Assembly (NCBI RefSeq): GCF_003201205.1
Contig: NZ_QICN01000003.1
Span: 1 to 64,000, forward strand
Source: Sinimarinibacterium flocculans
GTDB taxonomy: Bacteria; Pseudomonadota; Gammaproteobacteria; Nevskiales; Nevskiaceae
Direction of reading: 5' to 3'
Length of the DNA stretch: 64,000 nt
Shown here: in pieces, positions 60,416 to 64,000 of the stretch
Position numbering within the stretch: position 1 is the first letter of the stretch
How the letters are laid out: every line of letters begins with the position of its first letter
Program-made: the position numbers and the translations under genes
Notes under the pieces: generated by a model
Database searches by the model: none
Told to the model about the DNA's origin: nothing
The model's input: the letters and a program-made list of their open reading frames with translations, nothing else

Positions 60416-62526
60416 GCCATCAATGGCCCCATCTTGTTGACGATGACGCCTTGGGCGTAGTCCACACCCATGGCCTTGAGCCGATCGAGCATGCCGGCAT
60501 CCTCGACGCCGCACACAACGGTGCGCAGGTCCAGCATCGCCGCCGCCTGCAGCAGCCACTGCAGCTGGGCGCGATCGAAATCGTCGCTCATGGCGCGCTT
60601 GCCGACGCTCTCATGAAACTTGACGTAATCGACGCGGACCTCGCGGATGAGGTCGGGATTGATCGTCCAGCGGCAGCGGTCGAGCGCGAGCGCCGCGCCG
60701 GCCGTGCGCACCGATTCGGCGAAGCGACGGAACGCGGCCGGGTGCAGGGCCAGGGAGCGCTCGTCGAACTCGAAGCAGAAGCGGGAGCCCGGCACCGACG
60801 AAGTGACCAGAATCTGGAACACGCTGTCGATGAAGTCCGGCTCGAGCAGCGACTCGACCGAAAAGTTGACGCAGATGTGGGCGTAGTTCTCGACCAGTTC
60901 CGGCTGCCGCTCCACTTGGTCGATGACGGCACGCAGGATCCACAGGTCGACCAGCGAGGTCTGCGCCCTGCGCTCGAGCGCCGGCAGGAAGCTGCCGGGC
61001 GTCAGCCAGATGCCGTCATCGTCCTCGACGCGCAGATAGCACTCGAGCAGCGGTGCGCCATCCTCCGCCAGTGGCGCCGCGTGCTGTGAGATGAAATGCG
61101 CGCGCCCGTCGCCCAGCCGCGGCCCGATCCAGTCGAGCCACTCCTGGTCCTGCCGACGCCGGTCCACGAGCTTGCGATCCGGCTCCAGCGCGCACACCCG
61201 GTTGCCGCCGCTGGCCGCGGACGCCAGCACCGTCTCCGCCTGCCCGATCAGCACGCGGCGCGCCTCGGCCTGCGGCGTGATGGCGACGGCCGCGACGCTG
61301 ACGGTGACCGCGATGCGATGCCCGTTCCAGGTCAGCTCCCGGCTGGCCACCGCCTCGCGCAGGGCCTCGCCGACGCCGGCCGCCCGATCCAGACCTTGGA
61401 ACGGCAGCAGCACGGCGATGCGATCGGCAGCGAGAACGAAGGATTCGCCGTCTCCCAGCAGTTGCTCGGCGACGATCTGCGCCGCCCGTCGCAGCAGCTC
61501 CTCGGCCGCGGCGTAGCCATGCGCGTCGGACACGGAGGCCAGATGATCGATGCGCATCAGCAAGAAGCCGTGCGAAGCCTGACGGCTGCGCGCCAGTCGC
61601 AGCAACTCGTCGAAGCGACGTTCGAACTGGCTGACGATCGCGGCGGGCTCGAAGCGCGGGACGCCCGTCGCACCCGTGGCGATGTCCTCGTGCTCCGGCG
61701 GCGTGCTGCGCACGATGCGCACGGTTCCGCCCACGCAGTGGCCATCGTGATCGACGATGGCGGTCAGCGTGAGAACGACACCGACCTCCCGGTCCGAGCG
61801 GTCGATCAGCAGTGCCGTCTGCACGCGCGGCAGCGTCGACAGCGACTCCAGGACCTGCAGGGTCAGTCCGTCCAGCGGATACTCGCGCGGATTGGCCTTG
61901 CGCTCGTCGACCAGGCGCATCATCTGGTCGATCGGACGCCCGGTGGCCGACTCGCGCGAGCAACCGAGCATTTCGCAGGCGAAGGCGTTGAGGTCGACGA
62001 TGCGCGCGTCGGGGCCGACGAGGATCAGCGCATCGGTGCACGCCGCAACGGTCGCCCCGAGCGCTGCCTCGCAGCGCCTCTCCAGCGCGCGATAGTCGCG
62101 GGCGGCTTCGCGCAGCTCCTTGTTGTCCTCCAGCGCGGCCGACAGCAGCCGTGCTTTCGTCTCCAGATCACGCTCGAGCGCCTCGAGCGCCTCGTGCAGG
62201 GACCGGTCCTCGAGCTGGGCGCGCGCACGGGTGCGGAAGGCCTCGAACGGGCGGACGATGCCCGCCCAGATTGCGAAAAATGCGGCGACGCACAGCAGCG
62301 CCACCAGCAACCACGCGTTGTGCCAGGCGGCACGGGCGAGCGGGGCCAGATCGACTTCGGTCAGCCCGTCGTAGTGGCGGATACGGGCCTGCACGAGCAT
62401 CGTCGTCGCCAGCGACGTCGCGCCCACGGCAACGGCAACGAAGGCCGCATAGCCCATGGCGACGTTGACACGCGTCGCGCCGAAACGCGACCGCTGTGAT
62501 CGAAGCCACTCCTGAACGATCCTCAA
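60412..62526 (-). CDS. Membrane PAS-GGDEF-EAL protein with both active sites degenerate
   Basis: The protein has 704 residues with the TTG start (62526); an ATG at 62457 is an alternative. It has two membrane helices (about 22-45 and 68-92), a coiled stretch, a PAS domain (155-275), GGDEF-like (310-445) and EAL-like (475-700) domains. The GGDEF site reads AADRI (366-370). The EAL motif is ECY (495-497) and the DDFG loop is DRCRW (616-620). Asn554, Lys636, Glu675 and Gln692 remain. Both catalytic centres should be dead, so a c-di-GMP receptor role is the most likely one. Confidence 0.85.
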   Translation of the reverse strand: MRIVQEWLRSQRSRFGATRVNVAMGYAAFVAVAVGATSLATTMLVQARIRHYDGLTEVDLAPLARAAWHNAWLLVALLCVAAFFAIWAGIVRPFEAFRTRARAQLEDRSLHEALEALERDLETKARLLSAALEDNKELREAARDYRALERRCEAALGATVAACTDALILVGPDARIVDLNAFACEMLGCSRESATGRPIDQMMRLVDERKANPREYPLDGLTLQVLESLSTLPRVQTALLIDRSDREVGVVLTLTAIVDHDGHCVGGTVRIVRSTPPEHEDIATGATGVPRFEPAAIVSQFERRFDELLRLARSRQASHGFLLMRIDHLASVSDAHGYAAAEELLRRAAQIVAEQLLGDGESFVLAADRIAVLLPFQGLDRAAGVGEALREAVASRELTWNGHRIAVTVSVAAVAITPQAEARRVLIGQAETVLASAASGGNRVCALEPDRKLVDRRRQDQEWLDWIGPRLGDGRAHFISQHAAPLAEDGAPLLECYLRVEDDDGIWLTPGSFLPALERRAQTSLVDLWILRAVIDQVERQPELVENYAHICVNFSVESLLEPDFIDSVFQILVTSSVPGSRFCFEFDERSLALHPAAFRRFAESVRTAGAALALDRCRWTINPDLIREVRVDYVKFHESVGKRAMSDDFDRAQLQWLLQAAAMLDLRTVVCGVEDAGMLDRLKAMGVDYAQGVIVNKMGPLMA

Positions 62527-62715
62527 GTCCCCCCCGATCGCCGTCGCTCATTGCGCGGGGGCGCACCGGACAGGCCAGAAAACCAGCCCGGGATGGTCTC
62601 CGATTGGAGCCGCTTGGTGTATCCCCCAGTCAGGGGGGAGGATCAACTGCCCGGCGTACTGCGCTGCGGCCGCCTGCCGTGTCCGGACGCCGCGCCCGGG
62701 TCACCGCACCGTCGC
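62527..62715. promoter_or_regulatory. Upstream region of the GGDEF-EAL operon with C5/G6 inverted repeat
   Basis: No gene fits this stretch. CCCCC (62623-62627), a 5-nt spacer and GGGGGG (62633-62638) form an inverted repeat about 100 bp upstream of the operon start. It may be an operator. I looked for a c-di-GMP riboswitch pattern by eye and saw none. Confidence 0.4.
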
Positions 62716-62826
62716 TCAGCCGGCAGCCCGGACTGTGGCGTCGGCAAGCCCGGTCCACGCCTGCGCATCGACGCCGCAGAGCAGCAGCGAAAGGCAGATC
62801 AGCAGCTTGCAGGTCGTCGCTTTCAT
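62716..62826 (-). CDS. Small ORF with signal-peptide-like start
   Basis: A 36-codon frame on the minus strand reads MKATTCKLLICLSLLLCGVDAQA and then a 13-residue tail. That is a good secretion signal with almost no mature protein. The ribosome-binding site is weak. It may be a tiny secreted peptide or the 5' scrap of a lost exported protein. Confidence 0.35.
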   Translation of the reverse strand: MKATTCKLLICLSLLLCGVDAQAWTGLADATVRAAG

Positions 62827-62943
62827 CGTCGTGTCCGGGATCGGGGGAGCGCCACTCTAGACGCCGCCACCTGCCCGTTTGCTGACGCGGTTCTCGTTTC
62901 CCTGCTTGCACGATGCCGCGCTGCGACACGCGTCACAGCCAGC

Positions 62944-62971
62944 AAAAAAGGCCGCCCCTTCCGGGGCGGCC
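62944..62971 (-). terminator. Rho-independent terminator of the Pro-Thr repeat protein gene
   Basis: The stem GGCCGCCCC (62950-62958) pairs with GGGGCGGCC (62963-62971) around TTCC. On the minus strand six Ts follow (62944-62949). It lies 21 bp after the gene stop. Confidence 0.92.
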
Positions 62972-62992
62972 CTTCGGCCAAGCTCAGCCGTC

Positions 62993-64000
62993 TCAGTTGC
63001 CGGTGACGGGGGTGCCGTTGATGCTGGCGGCGGTGGTGACGACTTCCTCGCCGTCGTCATACACCGAGCGCAGTGGAATGCCGGAGCCCACGGCCAGCCA
63101 GTTGGTGATCGACCCGGATGTACCTTCGCTGCTGTAGTTTTCCTGGAAGCGGCAGGCATTGAAGGTGCCCAGCGGCACGGTCACCGACTCCTGCCCCGAG
63201 TACGTGATCTGGCTGGTCTCGGAGAACGTGGAGGTGAACGGCTGCCCGTTGAACGTCGACGTCGTCGTGATCGTGTTCGTCTGCGAGTAGCTCTGCCCCG
63301 GATTGAGTCCGTAGCGGTTCTCGAACGGCGGCTCGAACGTGGTCTCGCCGGTGACCGTCGTACCGTCGACTGTCTCCTCGAAGGTGACGCCGAAGAACAG
63401 CAGCGTCGTGCCATCGACACGCACGTACTGGTTGAACGACTCGAACGTGAACACCTCTCCGTTCGACTCCTCGGACAGCTCGCCGGCCACCTCGATGGCA
63501 TTGTTGCCATTGAAGGTGGTCTGCCGCATCGGCATCAGTTCCTGGTTGATCGTGTAGACCTCCCCGTCAAAACTGCCCTGCTGCGTCAGATTCAGGCGGT
63601 TGCCGACGGCGAACAGGTCGGTATTCAGACAGTCGGTTGCGCTGCCGGTGGTCGGATTCGGTGTCGGTGTCGGCGTCGGTGCTGCCGTCGGCGTGGGCGT
63701 CGGCGCCGCGGTGGGCGTCGGTGTCGGGGCCGCCGTCGGCGTGGGTGTCGGCGCCACGGTCGGTGTGGCCGTGGGCGTCGGCGTCGGCGTCGGCGTCGGC
63801 GCGCTGCCGACCACGATGCAGACGGTCTCGACTCCCGAGGTCAGTTGCTCGACGTCGCGTGCAGAAAACTCGAAGCAGAAGCGCCCGGCCGGGAAGTTCG
63901 CCGGCAGGTCGACCTCGAAGGCGATCGTGAACAGGCCCTTGCCACGGCGCAGACCGGTCGGCTTGAACAGGGACTTGAATCGCAGATCCTTCATCGCCTT
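62993..64000 (-). CDS. Secreted-type protein with Pro-Thr repeat linker, 5' end outside the window
   Basis: At least 333 residues are visible, and the frame stays open to the window edge. The first Met (63994) reads MKDLRFKSLFKP, without a signal peptide, so the real start is probably upstream. An N-terminal strand-rich domain (to residue 63, FCFEFSARDVEQLT) is joined by about 50 residues of PTPTPTAA repeats to a C-terminal beta-rich domain. That domain is rich in Thr, Ser and Asn (SYSQTNTITTTSTFNGQPFT, FNACRFQENYSSEG). It looks like a cell-surface or extracellular protein. Family unknown. Confidence 0.75.
   Translation of the reverse strand, partial: KAMKDLRFKSLFKPTGLRRGKGLFTIAFEVDLPANFPAGRFCFEFSARDVEQLTSGVETVCIVVGSAPTPTPTPTPTATPTVAPTPTPTAAPTPTPTAAPTPTPTAAPTPTPTPNPTTGSATDCLNTDLFAVGNRLNLTQQGSFDGEVYTINQELMPMRQTTFNGNNAIEVAGELSEESNGEVFTFESFNQYVRVDGTTLLFFGVTFEETVDGTTVTGETTFEPPFENRYGLNPGQSYSQTNTITTTSTFNGQPFTSTFSETSQITYSGQESVTVPLGTFNACRFQENYSSEGTSGSITNWLAVGSGIPLRSVYDDGEEVVTTAASINGTPVTGN
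63654..63804. repeat. Degenerate 24-bp tandem repeat coding PTPTPTAA units
   Basis: About four imperfect copies of a 24-bp unit, flanked by shorter GTCGGC/GTGGGC runs, encode the PTPTPTAA linker of the overlapping gene. Such coding repeats tend to change length by slippage. Confidence 0.8.

Noticed and set aside
60412-62526. Active diguanylate cyclase/phosphodiesterase
   Set aside because: GGDEF reads AADRI, EAL reads ECY and the DDFG loop is lost, so enzyme activity is not expected.
62527-62700. Possible c-di-GMP riboswitch before the GGDEF-EAL operon
   Set aside because: The region has an inverted repeat but I could not match the conserved GEMM core; an Infernal search with the c-di-GMP-I and c-di-GMP-II models would decide.
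1-64000. CRISPR arrays, tRNA, rRNA and insertion sequences
   Set aside because: No regularly spaced direct repeats, cloverleaf-type sequences, rRNA signatures or transposase motifs were seen. A tRNAscan and ISfinder run would be needed to be certain.

Overview
The window is about 64 kb of very GC-rich DNA with bacterial operons, signal peptides and lipoboxes. It reads as a gammaproteobacterial chromosome. A WS/DGAT wax-ester synthase, a cytochrome P450, a FimV-like protein, Tex, DusC, ArfB and cellulose (bcs) genes together suggest the Nevskiales/Solimonadaceae-Algiphilus neighbourhood. That placement is inference. I saw no rRNA, tRNA, CRISPR array or insertion sequence.

Layout. Positions 1-950 look accessory: a two-helix membrane protein and a ParD-type antitoxin whose ParE partner survives only as a scrap. 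Next come an HSL-type hydrolase divergent from an AraC regulator, and a tightly coupled molybdopterin oxidoreductase / 7Fe-type ferredoxin / FAD-NADP reductase operon (3086-6953). Positions 7000-27400 hold mixed housekeeping and metabolic genes: two glycerophosphodiesterase-type lipoproteins (one a tandem fusion, one with a Calx-beta domain), a thioredoxin-fold protein, a histone-H1-like/VOC fusion, dusC, a HIT protein, tex, a WS/DGAT, a GST with a divergent WYL regulator, and a Tat-linked GMC dehydrogenase pair with a ThuA lipoprotein.

The centre (27494-53058) is the most striking part: two complete, different cellulose synthase systems side by side. On the minus strand, bcsD-bcsP-bcsA-bcsB-bcsZ-bcsC plus a small TPR gene form a type I-like operon, with BcsD as in makers of ordered cellulose. 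On the plus strand, bcsR-bcsE-bcsF-bcsQ-bcsA-bcsG form an E. coli-like type II operon, including the BcsE c-di-GMP RTGD site and the BcsG phosphoethanolamine transferase. It meets bcsB-bcsZ-bcsC on the minus strand head-on, with the two stop codons 3 bp apart. A 131-bp AT-richer region with two inverted repeats and a lipoprotein gene separates the two systems.

After these come a DUF3014 protein, a P450 with an inverted repeat in its leader, arfB, a small outer-membrane-like protein and a cold-shock gene with its own terminator. A translationally coupled minus-strand operon follows: a degenerate GGDEF-EAL protein, a membrane triple-PAS protein and a FimV-like protein. With two c-di-GMP-dependent (PilZ) cellulose synthases nearby, this operon is a plausible non-enzymatic c-di-GMP or polar-localisation module. 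The window ends inside a Pro-Thr-repeat protein that runs off the right edge.
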